In this document: in pieces, positions 1-6,309 of the stretch | Numbering within the stretch: the first letter of the stretch is position 1 | Layout: every line of letters begins with the position of its first letter | Assembly (NCBI GenBank): GCA_003661015.1 | Contig: QMVI01000020.1 | Location: forward strand, 1-10,759 | Direction: 5' to 3' | DNA length: 10,759 nt | DNA from: Methanosarcinales archaeon | GTDB lineage: Archaea; Halobacteriota; Methanosarcinia; DSM-18856; Methermicoccaceae | Notes under the pieces: generated by a model | What the model was told of the DNA's origin: nothing | The model's input: the letters and a program-made list of their open reading frames with translations, nothing else | Databases searched by the model: none | Translations under genes and position numbers: made by a program

Positions 1-921
1 AATGCCCCCCTCCTCTCTGCAATGGCACAGCTTGGAGCATTGACCTTCTCCACCAAAGGAGATGGTACCGCTCCGATTATTGTTTTTGGTGGAGATTAGG
101 GTATGAAAGGAGGGAGTTGTGAGATCGATGGGGGAATTAGTTCTCAATTCATTTCTGCCCTTCTCATAGCATGTCCCTTGTGTGATAAACCATCCGAAAT
201 AAAAGTAAGGAATCTAAAGTCATCTCCCTATGTGGATATGACACTTGATATTCTGCAAAAATCTGGCATCGAGGTTCTCATCAAGAACAGCACATATGTT
301 GTCCCCCCCTCTCAGACATTCAGCCTATCCACATACACCGTTCCATCTGATTTCTCATCGGCTTCTTATATCTTGGCAGCCTCGTCTATACTCCCTTCTC
401 GTGTAAGGTTGGTGGGAATGTTTCCCTCTCTTCAAGCGGATGAAAGAATCGTTGATGTATTGAGAGAAATGGGTGCAGATGTTCATTGGGACCGAGAGAA
501 AGGGATAGTTGATGTAAGAGGGGGCAATAAGCTTAAAGGTGCAGTTGTGGATGTGTCTCAGTGTCCAGATTTGACACCAACGGTTGCTGCACTTGGTGTG
601 CATGCAGAGGGAGTTACTGTTATAGAAAATGCATCCCATGTACGTCTCAAAGAGACAGATAGAATTTAGGCGATGGCTTGTGAATTGTCAAAGATGGGCA
701 TCAGGTGTGAACAGGGGAGGGATTATTTAAAAGTATGGGGAGGAAAACCTAAATGGGCAAAGTTAAATGGATGGAAAGACCATAGGATAGTGATGGCTCT
801 CTCAGTAGCCTCTCTCACATGTGGTGCTGAGATTGAAGATGCGGAGGTGGTATCTGTGTCTTATCCGTCTTTCTTTGATGACATGAGAAAACTTGGTGCA
901 GACATCAAGGAGGTCAGATAA
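1..921 (+). CDS. aroA: 3-phosphoshikimate 1-carboxyvinyltransferase (EPSP synthase), 5' partial, with two in-frame TAG codons
   Basis: EPSP synthase joins shikimate-3-phosphate and phosphoenolpyruvate in the shikimate pathway to aromatic amino acids. The visible 306 codons cover about the last three quarters of a usual 420-430 residue enzyme; the N-terminus lies before the window. Reading frame 1 shows, in order, NAPLLSAMAQLGA, a TAG at 97-99, then GISSQFISALL, the SDFSSASYILA segment, LQADERIVDVL, VRLKETDRI, a TAG at 667-669, AMACELSKMG, the KDHRIVMAL motif and the terminal YPSFFDDMRKLGA. These are family landmarks in the correct order and one frame, so the TAGs are most simply sense codons. 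A standard-code reading breaks it into a headless fragment, a piece starting at 103 and a piece starting at 673. It ends in TAA, overlapping the next ATG by one base, so it is co-transcribed with the radical SAM gene. Identity is very secure; the residue inserted at TAG is inferred. Confidence 0.93.
97..99 (+). other. In-frame TAG sense codon in aroA (putative pyrrolysine), codon 33 of the visible part
   Basis: The TAG lies between IIVFGGD and GMKGGSCEIDGG. In EPSP synthases this is a variable linker just before the conserved G-x-x-SSQFISALL segment. Frame 1 is open and homologous on both sides: the upstream NAPLLSAMAQLGA matches the usual RPxGPLLDALxxLGA region. Pyl is inferred from known archaeal TAG decoding. 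Confidence 0.85.
667..669 (+). other. In-frame TAG sense codon in aroA (putative pyrrolysine), codon 223 of the visible part
   Basis: The TAG falls inside a family signature, KETDRI-x-AMACEL. The x position is variable in EPSP synthases (commonly A, R, F or similar), so a large residue should be tolerated. There is no frameshift, and the next codons continue the motif exactly. Confidence 0.9.
909..914 (+). promoter_or_regulatory. Strong Shine-Dalgarno (GGAGGT) for the radical SAM gene
   Basis: GGAGGT sits six bases before the ATG at 921 and lies inside the last codons of aroA. It fixes the start of the radical SAM protein and supports translation from a shared aroA transcript. Confidence 0.75.
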
Positions 922-2048
922 TGCTCGTGTATGAGGGAAAGTTGATCAGACTTGAACTTGTTGGCGATTCACCTATGCAACTCAAAGCTGAGGGGTTTCT
1001 CTCTCCATTTGCCAGAAGATTTCTAAAAAACTTTAACAAATTACTCTCGTATGAGAAGCCAATAGGAAAAAGAGAAGGAAAACTGATTCTCTCGACCTGG
1101 ACCCCCCCAATTCCTTCTCCAGCATTTTCAAGACTACTCAAAGCGAACATGGAAGCATCGATTAGAAAGAGAACTCCTGAGCAAGTTTCGATCGCAATAA
1201 CGACCAGGTGCTCGAATAAATGTAAGCATTGTGGCGTAGCCAATGTTCCGACTGCTGATCTGCCTTTTGATGTTGTTAAAAGGGTGATTTCAGATGCGAT
1301 GAAGCTAGGAACGTATCTGATAACGTTTGATGGAGGAGAGCCGTTGTTCAGAGGTGACCTCGAGGACATGATAAGATATGTGGACCCATCAAAAGCTATA
1401 ACAGCCACATTCACTTCTGGATATGGACTTACAGAGAGAAGAGCCGAATCTTTAAAGGCATCTGGATTGTATGCGGTTAGGGTGAGTTTGGACTATCCAG
1501 AGGCAAAGGAACATGACGAATTCAGGGGGAGGGTGGGTGCATTTAGAGATGCTTATAAAGCAGTGGTAAACTCCCTGTTCTATGGTCTTCTTGTTGACCT
1601 CTTTGTGGTGATAGGGCCACACAATATCGATAGGCTGGAAGATTTCTATTCTCTTGCGTGCGACTGGGGAGTTTCTGAACTCTCAATATATGAAATAGTG
1701 CCAGTTGGGAGATGGGAAGGAGATGTACTCTCGAAGGAGGATATCAAGAAACTCTCAGAGTTCCATATTTCAAAAAACACATCAAAGGACGGTGTGAGGG
1801 TTACCGTCTTTCCGTATGTGATGTCAGGCGAGATGGTGGGATGTTTTGCAGGCAGGAAATGGGCTCATATAACCGCGACTGGAGACGTACTTCCATGTGC
1901 TTACATACCCCATAGCTTTGGAAATGTAAACTCGGAATCTTTTGCAAAGGTATGGAGAAGAATTGCCCACTCATCACTTCTTAAAGGATGTCCGGGAGAA
2001 TGTAGGATGAAGGATCCATCCTTCAGAGAGAAAGTTATTGAAAGGTGA
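921..2048 (+). CDS. Radical SAM protein with a short SPASM/twitch-like C-terminus, substrate unknown
   Basis: A 375-residue radical SAM enzyme. The CxxxCxxC motif that binds the catalytic 4Fe-4S cluster is at Cys97, Cys101 and Cys104, in TRCSNKCKHCG. GGEP at 138-141 is the usual SAM-binding motif after the second strand. The C-terminal part has Cys308, then Gly321 and Cys326 in a G-x4-C arrangement, and a CxxxC pair at Cys357/361. This resembles a reduced SPASM or twitch domain that could hold one auxiliary cluster. The N-terminal 85 residues do not resemble a domain I recognise. The ATG overlaps the aroA stop and has a strong ribosome binding site; the TGA stop is followed at once by pyrF. 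Proteins of this type modify peptides, build cofactors or act on small molecules, and nothing here decides which. The family is clear; the function is not. Confidence 0.88.
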   Translation: MLVYEGKLIRLELVGDSPMQLKAEGFLSPFARRFLKNFNKLLSYEKPIGKREGKLILSTWTPPIPSPAFSRLLKANMEASIRKRTPEQVSIAITTRCSNKCKHCGVANVPTADLPFDVVKRVISDAMKLGTYLITFDGGEPLFRGDLEDMIRYVDPSKAITATFTSGYGLTERRAESLKASGLYAVRVSLDYPEAKEHDEFRGRVGAFRDAYKAVVNSLFYGLLVDLFVVIGPHNIDRLEDFYSLACDWGVSELSIYEIVPVGRWEGDVLSKEDIKKLSEFHISKNTSKDGVRVTVFPYVMSGEMVGCFAGRKWAHITATGDVLPCAYIPHSFGNVNSESFAKVWRRIAHSSLLKGCPGECRMKDPSFREKVIER

Positions 2049-2049
2049 T
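2044..2049 (+). promoter_or_regulatory. Shine-Dalgarno (GGTGAT) deciding the pyrF start
   Basis: GGTGAT matches the archaeal anti-SD sequence and lies ten bases before the ATG at 2060. A second GGTGA is at 2051-2055. This favours ATG 2060 over an in-frame GTG at 2045, which would itself overlap the SD. Confidence 0.55.
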
Positions 2050-2059
2050 TGGTGAAATC

Positions 2060-2713
2060 ATGGGCAAGCTGAAAGGAAAAGGAGTTATGGTTGCGTTGGA
2101 TACCTCGTTAGAGAGGGCTGTGCAGGTTGTGGATGCTCTCAAGAACGCAAAGGGACACTTCTCGTTAAAAGTTGGTCGCCCACTCGAGATGAAACATACC
2201 ATCCATGTTATCTCTCTTTTGAAACAAAAAAGTGATTTGCCTGTTGTGTATGATGGAAAGATAGCAGACATCCCCCATATCAGCTCAATAATTGCCCAAC
2301 TTGCCTTTGATGCTGGGGCTGATGGTGTTATAGTTCATGGGTTTTGTGGCTCTGATACACTCTCAGCCCTAAAAGAGCTCGGACTTGGGGATGTGATTGT
2401 GGTTGCAGATATGTCCCATCCCGGCTCTCAGGATTTCTATGCAAAGCATTTTCATGAGATTGTTGATAGGGCAGTACAGCTTGATGTGGATGGCATTGTT
2501 GTTCCTGCAACAAAGCCCGAGAGAATTCAATTCGTGAGGGATAGATTCTCTGGGTACATACTATCTCCGGGTGTTGGGGTACAAGGTGCAAAACCCGGAG
2601 TCCCTTCAAACTATGGAGCTGACTGGGAAATTGTGGGTAGAGCTGTGTACGATGCAGAAGACCCAAAAAGAGCAGCAGAGGAACATTATAGATGTGTTTT
2701 GGGTGAGAGATAA
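2060..2713 (+). CDS. pyrF: Orotidine 5'-phosphate decarboxylase
   Basis: OMP decarboxylase makes UMP, the last step of de novo pyrimidine synthesis, in the cytosol. The 217-residue protein is the short archaeal form. Near the N-terminus is VALDTSLERA (substrate-contacting Asp) followed by SLKVG with the conserved Lys. The catalytic D-x-K-x-x-D motif is present as YDGKIADIP. FDAGADGVIVHGF, VVADMSHPG, SPGVGVQG and VGRAVYDAEDP follow, the last two holding the phosphate-binding loop and Arg. I chose ATG 2060 because of the GGTGAT site upstream; GTG 2045 would add five residues. The gene follows the radical SAM gene within a few bases, so it is probably the third gene of the aroA operon. Its TAA stop (2711-2713) directly abuts the 3' end of a tRNA gene on the other strand. 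Confidence 0.94.
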   Translation: MGKLKGKGVMVALDTSLERAVQVVDALKNAKGHFSLKVGRPLEMKHTIHVISLLKQKSDLPVVYDGKIADIPHISSIIAQLAFDAGADGVIVHGFCGSDTLSALKELGLGDVIVVADMSHPGSQDFYAKHFHEIVDRAVQLDVDGIVVPATKPERIQFVRDRFSGYILSPGVGVQGAKPGVPSNYGADWEIVGRAVYDAEDPKRAAEEHYRCVLGER

Positions 2714-2788
2714 TGGGACAGCGCGGATTCGAACCGCGGTCCAAGCGTCCCAAACGCTCGAGGATGGTCCAGGCTACCCCACTGTCCC
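2714..2788 (-). tRNA. tRNA-Pro (anticodon TGG)
   Basis: Read on the minus strand this is 75 nt. The 7-bp acceptor stem is GGGACAG/CTGTCCC with discriminator A. The D stem is GGGT/ATCC, the anticodon stem GAGCG/CGCTT (one G-T pair), and the loop TTTGGGA has anticodon TGG (plus-strand 2750-2752) and G at position 37. The T stem is CGCGG/CCGCG with loop TTCGAAT. The 3' CCA is not encoded, as is common in archaea. There appear to be two bases between the D and anticodon stems rather than one, so the stem boundaries could shift by one pair. No intron is seen. It is expected to decode CCN proline codons. Confidence 0.92.
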
Positions 2789-2866
2789 ACGGCTAATATA
2801 GTAATGCTTATCCATATTTATTTTTATTTATCTTTTATTTATCTTAGGTTATGTTATGCTTAATGC
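2789..2866 (-). promoter_or_regulatory. AT-rich spacer with probable tRNA-Pro promoter and plus-strand T-rich stop tract
   Basis: On the minus strand AATAAATAT at 2814-2822 lies 26-34 bases before the mature tRNA 5' end, a good place for an archaeal TATA box. On the plus strand 2812-2845 is strongly T-rich (repeated TTTATT units) and could end transcripts running out of pyrF. An 11-base direct repeat, TAATGCTTATC, occurs at 2802-2812 and 2861-2871. No coding potential is seen. Confidence 0.5.
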
Positions 2867-3637
2867 TTATCGAACCCTCAGTAATTTTTTGAGTGTGTTT
2901 AGTGAGGCAATCCCCTCTTTTACATTCCGTGCTTCTATGATTGAGCATACGTCCCTTTTCTACAGATTCTCTATTACACATTCCCAGTCTATCGTGCCCA
3001 TACCTATCGGGAGATGCCCATCGTACGTCCCATCGTTATCGTGTATATGCACATGCACAATCATCTCACTTTTCAAGAAATCATCAACCTCGTTGTTTGT
3101 GTGAGCATGTCCAACGTCGAATGTGATTCCGACATTCCCCCCAACACTCTCTACGATTTCCTCTATCTCATGCCTTGTCCTACACAACATGAACCTCATA
3201 TTCACCATGTTCTCGACACCAACCACCATCCCCAGTTCCTCTCCCTTTCTTGCAATCGTTTTCAGTGCTCCGATTACTCTCTCTTTCGCAATCTCTGGAT
3301 AGTTCAGTGACATCGGTGATAAGTGGCCGGGGTGAAGTGTGAGCATTGATGAGAAGTCTGATGTGAGTTCCATTGTTGTTATTATTTGGTTAATGCTCTC
3401 TCTCCATATTCCGTCGTTCAGGCTTGCAATGTTTATGTCTGAAAATGGTGCATGGACTGTTATTGTGAGCCCAGTTGATTCTTTTATGTCCATTATTCTT
3501 TTACACCATTCATCTGTTAGAGTACCTTTTCCCTCTGCAATAACTTCGAGAGCAGAAAATCCATGGTCAGGAAGGTCAAAAGCCCATTCATAGTCTCTTT
3601 CCATTGAAGATATTGAAGAGAGTCCAATTCTTTTCAT
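2867..3637 (-). CDS. Sugar-phosphate isomerase/epimerase-like TIM-barrel protein (AP endonuclease 2 superfamily) with one in-frame TAG
   Basis: A 256-codon TIM barrel of the xylose isomerase / endonuclease IV-like superfamily. Likely metal ligands on the barrel strands are visible: His62 in TVHAPF, His102 in TLHPGH, Glu142 in VGVENM, Asp174 and His177 in TFDVGHAH, and the HVHIHDNDG strand around residues 195-203. HLPIGMGTIDW follows, as is usual near the end of these barrels. A TAG at 2960-2962 (codon 226) comes before KRDVCSIIEARN and a terminal helix ending in TAA at 2867-2869. The IIEARN strand carries Glu235, the usual last metal ligand, so the full gene needs TAG to be read. The true substrate is unknown; members isomerise sugars or cut DNA at abasic sites, and this one looks more like the isomerase group. 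A TATA box about 28 bases before the ATG suggests a nearly leaderless mRNA. Confidence 0.85.
2960..2962 (-). other. In-frame TAG sense codon in the isomerase gene (putative pyrrolysine), codon 226
   Basis: Plus-strand CTA at 2960-2962 reads TAG between VIENL and KRDVCSIIEARN. Homologues have a variable loop here, between the helix after GxIDW and the last barrel strand. The frame stays open for 30 more codons of family-like sequence to a TAA. Confidence 0.88.
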
Positions 3638-3705
3638 GCAAATGATTCCATTTTCTTTCTTTTATTTATCATAATCGTTTTATAAATGGGTGACAACTTT
3701 CAAGC
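3638..3705. promoter_or_regulatory. Divergent promoter region between the isomerase gene and tyrA
   Basis: Only 68 bases separate the two start codons. For tyrA, TTTTATAAAT at 3678-3687 is a good archaeal TATA box centred about 23 bases before the ATG at 3706. For the isomerase gene, minus-strand ATAAATAAAA at about 3660-3669 is centred about 28 bases before the ATG at 3637. Archaeal transcription starts roughly 22-27 bases from the TATA centre, so both mRNAs should be leaderless or nearly so. Neither start has a well-spaced strong SD. Confidence 0.6.
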
Positions 3706-5013
3706 ATGCGTTTACTCATAGTAGGAGGAACCGGAAAGTTTGGTAGGTGGTTCGTTCCTTTGTTCAGGAGACATGGATGGGAAGTCATGGTCTCTGGTAG
3801 GGGTGAGAGGAGGGAGGTGGCAGATTCACTCGGTTGCAGATATGTCCCAGCAGACGAGTATCCGAAAACCTTGAAGGAGTGTGATATGGTCATGATTTCT
3901 GTTCCTATCGATGTATTTGAGGATGTTGTCAGAAAGGTTGCCCCCCACATGAGAAAAGGGTCTATTCTGTTTGATGTAACCTCTATCAAGAAAGAGCCGA
4001 TTGAGGCTATGCTTAAGTATGCTCCAGAAGGTGTTGAAGTTGTTGGCACACATCCAATGTTTGGCCCAACCGTCCCGAATCTAAAAGGACAGACTGTAAT
4101 AATGGTAAGGACTCCAAAATCTGGAAAAGGATTTGATATGTTGAAGTCTTTGTTTGAATCAGAGGGTGCGCATGTCGAAGTAATGGGTGCAGAAGAACAT
4201 GACAGAGTGATGGCTGTGGTGCAGGGACTCACGCATTTTGCATACATCTCGATTGGTGCGACCTTGAAGAAATTGGGGTTTGATGTTGCTAAGTCAAGAA
4301 AGTGTATGAGTCCTGTGTATGAGGTGATGATAGATTTTGTTGGAAGAATACTTGCACAGAATCCTTACTTGTATGCACTAATCCAAACAAATCCAGAAAC
4401 GATTGAAGTCAGAAAGGTATTCTTGGAAGAAGCAAGAAGACTTTCAGAGCTGATTGAGAGAAATGATATAGAAGGATTTGTGAAGACAATGAAAGAGTCT
4501 GCATCTCATTTTGGTAATACAGAAGCTGCCTTGAGACGGTCAGACAAAATCATCAGAAGAACGATAGATGAGTTGGAAAATGTTATGTCGAGTATAGGAA
4601 AGGAGGTTATTGTTCAGCACGTAAAAGGAACGTATCACAGAGGGATTTTGGTAGATGTGAAGGGAAGAGAATTGATAATCAGGGAAGGGAAAAGAACTGG
4701 GATATTCAAGCTTGAGAACATAAGAATACTTGAACCTCATGAGGTTATGGAATGGAGAATGAAAAACGTTCCTCGGGTAAGAAGAGATTTTTCTTTCTTT
4801 GTTCCTGAGGGAGCATCAGAAGATGTGTTGAGGTGGGTTATATCGAATGTGGAAAACGTAGCAGATGTGAGCCTCATAGATGTATACAATCATGAAAAGG
4901 GGAGAAGTATTACATTCAGAGTCGAAATCCTCTCTGATGTGGATGTTAAATCTATTGAACACGAGATTATTCGAATTCTTAAAGGTCTTGGTTGTTCAAT
5001 CAGAGGAGAATAA
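3706..5013 (+). CDS. tyrA: Prephenate dehydrogenase with a C-terminal Sm-like plus FDX-ACB-like extension
   Basis: TyrA converts prephenate to 4-hydroxyphenylpyruvate with NAD(P)+, the committed step to tyrosine. The first 290 residues are the classical enzyme: Rossmann loop GGTGKFG at 7-13, MISVPIDV at 63-70, GTHPMFGP at 114-121 with the catalytic-type His116, and QGLTHFAYI at 173-181 with His177, followed by the all-helical dimerisation domain. Unusually, the protein continues to 435 residues. Residues about 298-343 look like a small Sm/SH3-like beta barrel (VIVQHVKGTYHRGILVDVKG). Residues about 356-433 resemble the FDX-ACB domain at the C-terminus of bacterial PheRS beta: PRVRRDFSFFVPEG, then VSLIDVYNHEKGRSITFRVE, then a final helix. 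The extension may be regulatory, perhaps sensing an aromatic amino acid or tRNA; that is inference. The ATG follows a TATA box by about 19 bases. Confidence 0.92.
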   Translation: MRLLIVGGTGKFGRWFVPLFRRHGWEVMVSGRGERREVADSLGCRYVPADEYPKTLKECDMVMISVPIDVFEDVVRKVAPHMRKGSILFDVTSIKKEPIEAMLKYAPEGVEVVGTHPMFGPTVPNLKGQTVIMVRTPKSGKGFDMLKSLFESEGAHVEVMGAEEHDRVMAVVQGLTHFAYISIGATLKKLGFDVAKSRKCMSPVYEVMIDFVGRILAQNPYLYALIQTNPETIEVRKVFLEEARRLSELIERNDIEGFVKTMKESASHFGNTEAALRRSDKIIRRTIDELENVMSSIGKEVIVQHVKGTYHRGILVDVKGRELIIREGKRTGIFKLENIRILEPHEVMEWRMKNVPRVRRDFSFFVPEGASEDVLRWVISNVENVADVSLIDVYNHEKGRSITFRVEILSDVDVKSIEHEIIRILKGLGCSIRGE

Positions 5014-5015
5014 TC

Positions 5016-5056
5016 AAAAACTTTATAACATCAAGATTTTAAGTGTGTTTGGGAGG
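5016..5056 (+). promoter_or_regulatory. Promoter (BRE/TATA) and Shine-Dalgarno for the L21e operon
   Basis: AAAAACTTTATAA at 5016-5028 is a classic archaeal BRE plus TATA box, starting just past the tyrA stop. Transcription should start near 5048-5052. GGGAGG at 5051-5056 is a ribosome binding site seven bases before ATG 5064. It selects that ATG over an in-frame GTG at 5043, which would add seven residues foreign to the family. Confidence 0.68.
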
Positions 5057-5063
5057 ATGTGTG

Positions 5064-5354
5064 ATGGATAAGTCCCATGGGATTCGAAGAAAGACAAGAT
5101 ACAAACTTCAAAAACCAAAGAGGAAGAGAGGTTTATCATCTATAACAAGAGCTTTACAGGAGTTTGAAGTGGGAGATAGAGTCCATATAAAGATAGATCC
5201 GAGTGTGCATAAAGGTGCCCCACATCCAAGATTCCATGGGAGAACTGGAGAAGTAATCGGGCAGAGAGGTAGGGCGTATTTGTTGAAGATTAGGGATGGC
5301 AATACGTACAAAACTGTCATATCACTTCCAGAGCATTTGATTCCACAGAGGTAA
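5064..5354 (+). CDS. rpl21e: 50S ribosomal protein L21e
   Basis: A 96-residue basic ribosomal protein of the archaeal/eukaryotic large subunit. The N-terminus has the family MDKSHGIRRKTRYKL start, followed by a Lys/Arg-rich stretch. The core has EVGDRVHIKIDPSVHKGAPHPRFHGRTG, which I recognise as the L21e signature, in shortened terms VHIKIDPSV and PHPRFHGRTG, then the SH3-like barrel strands VIGQRGRAYLL and a terminal PEHLIPQR. It is the normal family length. It opens a four-gene operon; rpoF starts three bases after its TAA stop. In many Euryarchaeota L21e, RpoF and DUF655 genes are neighbours, which supports the archaeal assignment. Confidence 0.96.
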   Translation: MDKSHGIRRKTRYKLQKPKRKRGLSSITRALQEFEVGDRVHIKIDPSVHKGAPHPRFHGRTGEVIGQRGRAYLLKIRDGNTYKTVISLPEHLIPQR

Positions 5355-5357
5355 AGT

Positions 5358-5723
5358 ATGATAGTGAAGAAGATAATCTCCGAGGAACCCCTAACACTTT
5401 CAGAAGTCAAGGATATTCTCAATGAAATAAAGCAGAGAAGATTGTCAGAAGAGGGTGGAGAGGGTACAGAATTGCCTTATGAGTTCAGAAAAGCCCTTAC
5501 CCATGCAGAAACTTTTGCTCGTCTGAAGTCTGACCAAGCGAGGGAGATGGTTGAAAGACTTCTTGAACTGGACAAGATGAAGCTTGAGATTGCAATAAGA
5601 ATAGCTGATCTTCTCCCTAAGAGCAGAGATGAGCTCAGAGCAATATACGCAAAAGAACGTTTCTCCCTTACCGAAGAGGAACTGGATAAAATACTTGAGA
5701 TAGTTGCAGAGTATTCTCTTTAA
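5358..5723 (+). CDS. rpoF: DNA-directed RNA polymerase subunit Rpo4 (RpoF)
   Basis: The 121-residue archaeal homologue of Rpb4, which pairs with Rpo7 to form the stalk of RNA polymerase and helps with promoter opening and transcript binding. The N-terminal strand MIVKKIISEEPLTLSEVKDIL and the HRDC-like helical C-terminal part, with IADLLPKSRDELRAIYAKER and EEELDKILEIV, are characteristic; only parts are quoted and the order is normal. GAGGT at 5348-5352, inside the end of L21e, sits five bases before the ATG. It ends in TAA. The next gene begins 21 bases later after its own strong SD, consistent with one operon. Confidence 0.95.
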   Translation: MIVKKIISEEPLTLSEVKDILNEIKQRRLSEEGGEGTELPYEFRKALTHAETFARLKSDQAREMVERLLELDKMKLEIAIRIADLLPKSRDELRAIYAKERFSLTEEELDKILEIVAEYSL

Positions 5724-5730
5724 AAAGGGT

Positions 5731-5737
5731 GGGAGGG
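5731..5737 (+). promoter_or_regulatory. Strong Shine-Dalgarno (GGGAGGG) for the DUF655 gene
   Basis: GGGAGGG is seven bases before the ATG at 5745 and lies in the short gap after rpoF. It fixes this start over the upstream in-frame alternatives. Confidence 0.65.
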
Positions 5738-5744
5738 TTTTTGT

Positions 5745-6308
5745 ATGGATAAAAAACCTGAGAAGGAGAGTTATGCATGGGTTCTTGACTATCTTCCTTA
5801 TGGTCATCCGGACGATACCAGACCCATATACCAACGAAAACCCCTTGTTCAAGCTGTTGGCGAAAAACATTTCACACTCCTTGAGTTGATACCAAAGGAA
5901 GGAGTGGTGCCAGAACCCCATCAGAGAGTCTACATAGGGGAGGGCGAGAGGGACTTAATAGACCATGTAAAACGTAGAATCAAGTACGATGAGCTGACAC
6001 ATGGGGCTAAGCTTGAACTGCCCCATGTAATTGAGGAGATAATTCTTGAGAATGAGGAAAGGTTTGTTGAGTTTTTCAACAAGGCGTATTCCATCACACC
6101 GAGGCTCCACATGCTTGAGCTCCTTCCCGGCATAGGTAAGAAGTTGATGTGGGCCATCATAGATGAGAAGAAGAAGGGGGAGTTCAAAAGTTTTGAAGAC
6201 CTAACCTCAAGAGTTCGTGGAGTTTATCAGCCAGAGAAGCTGATAGCCAAGAGAGTTGAGGAGGAATTGAGAGAGGAAAACATAAAATATAGACTTTTTA
6301 CACGGTGA
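5745..6308 (+). CDS. DUF655 family protein (predicted RNA-binding, helix-hairpin-helix)
   Basis: A 187-residue archaeal protein of the DUF655 family. The N-terminal half begins ESYAWVLDYLPYGHP and continues with QAVGEKHFTLLELIPKEG, an OB-fold-like region typical of the family. The C-terminal half has a helix-hairpin-helix nucleic-acid-binding segment around residues 120-140 (MLELLPGIGKKLMWAII), followed by a region rich in Lys and Glu. The exact role is not known; the family sits beside rpoF and ksgA in many archaea, suggesting a part in ribosome biogenesis or translation. A strong SD precedes the ATG, and the TGA stop is one base from the ksgA ATG, so the two are probably translationally coupled. 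Confidence 0.93.
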   Translation: MDKKPEKESYAWVLDYLPYGHPDDTRPIYQRKPLVQAVGEKHFTLLELIPKEGVVPEPHQRVYIGEGERDLIDHVKRRIKYDELTHGAKLELPHVIEEIILENEERFVEFFNKAYSITPRLHMLELLPGIGKKLMWAIIDEKKKGEFKSFEDLTSRVRGVYQPEKLIAKRVEEELREENIKYRLFTR

Positions 6309-6309
6309 T

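Noticed and set aside
1..921. aroA as a pseudogene or as separate genes starting at 103 and 673
   Set aside because: Conserved motifs continue in one frame across both TAGs, all key residues are kept, there are no indels, and two other genes show the same TAG-only pattern.
2328..2801. ORFs on both strands running across pyrF and the tRNA
   Set aside because: They are out of frame with pyrF and read through a structured tRNA gene.
2856..3593. Several plus-strand ORFs opposite the isomerase gene
   Set aside because: Compositions rich in Ser, His and Cys and no recognisable domains; they mirror the minus-strand coding frame.
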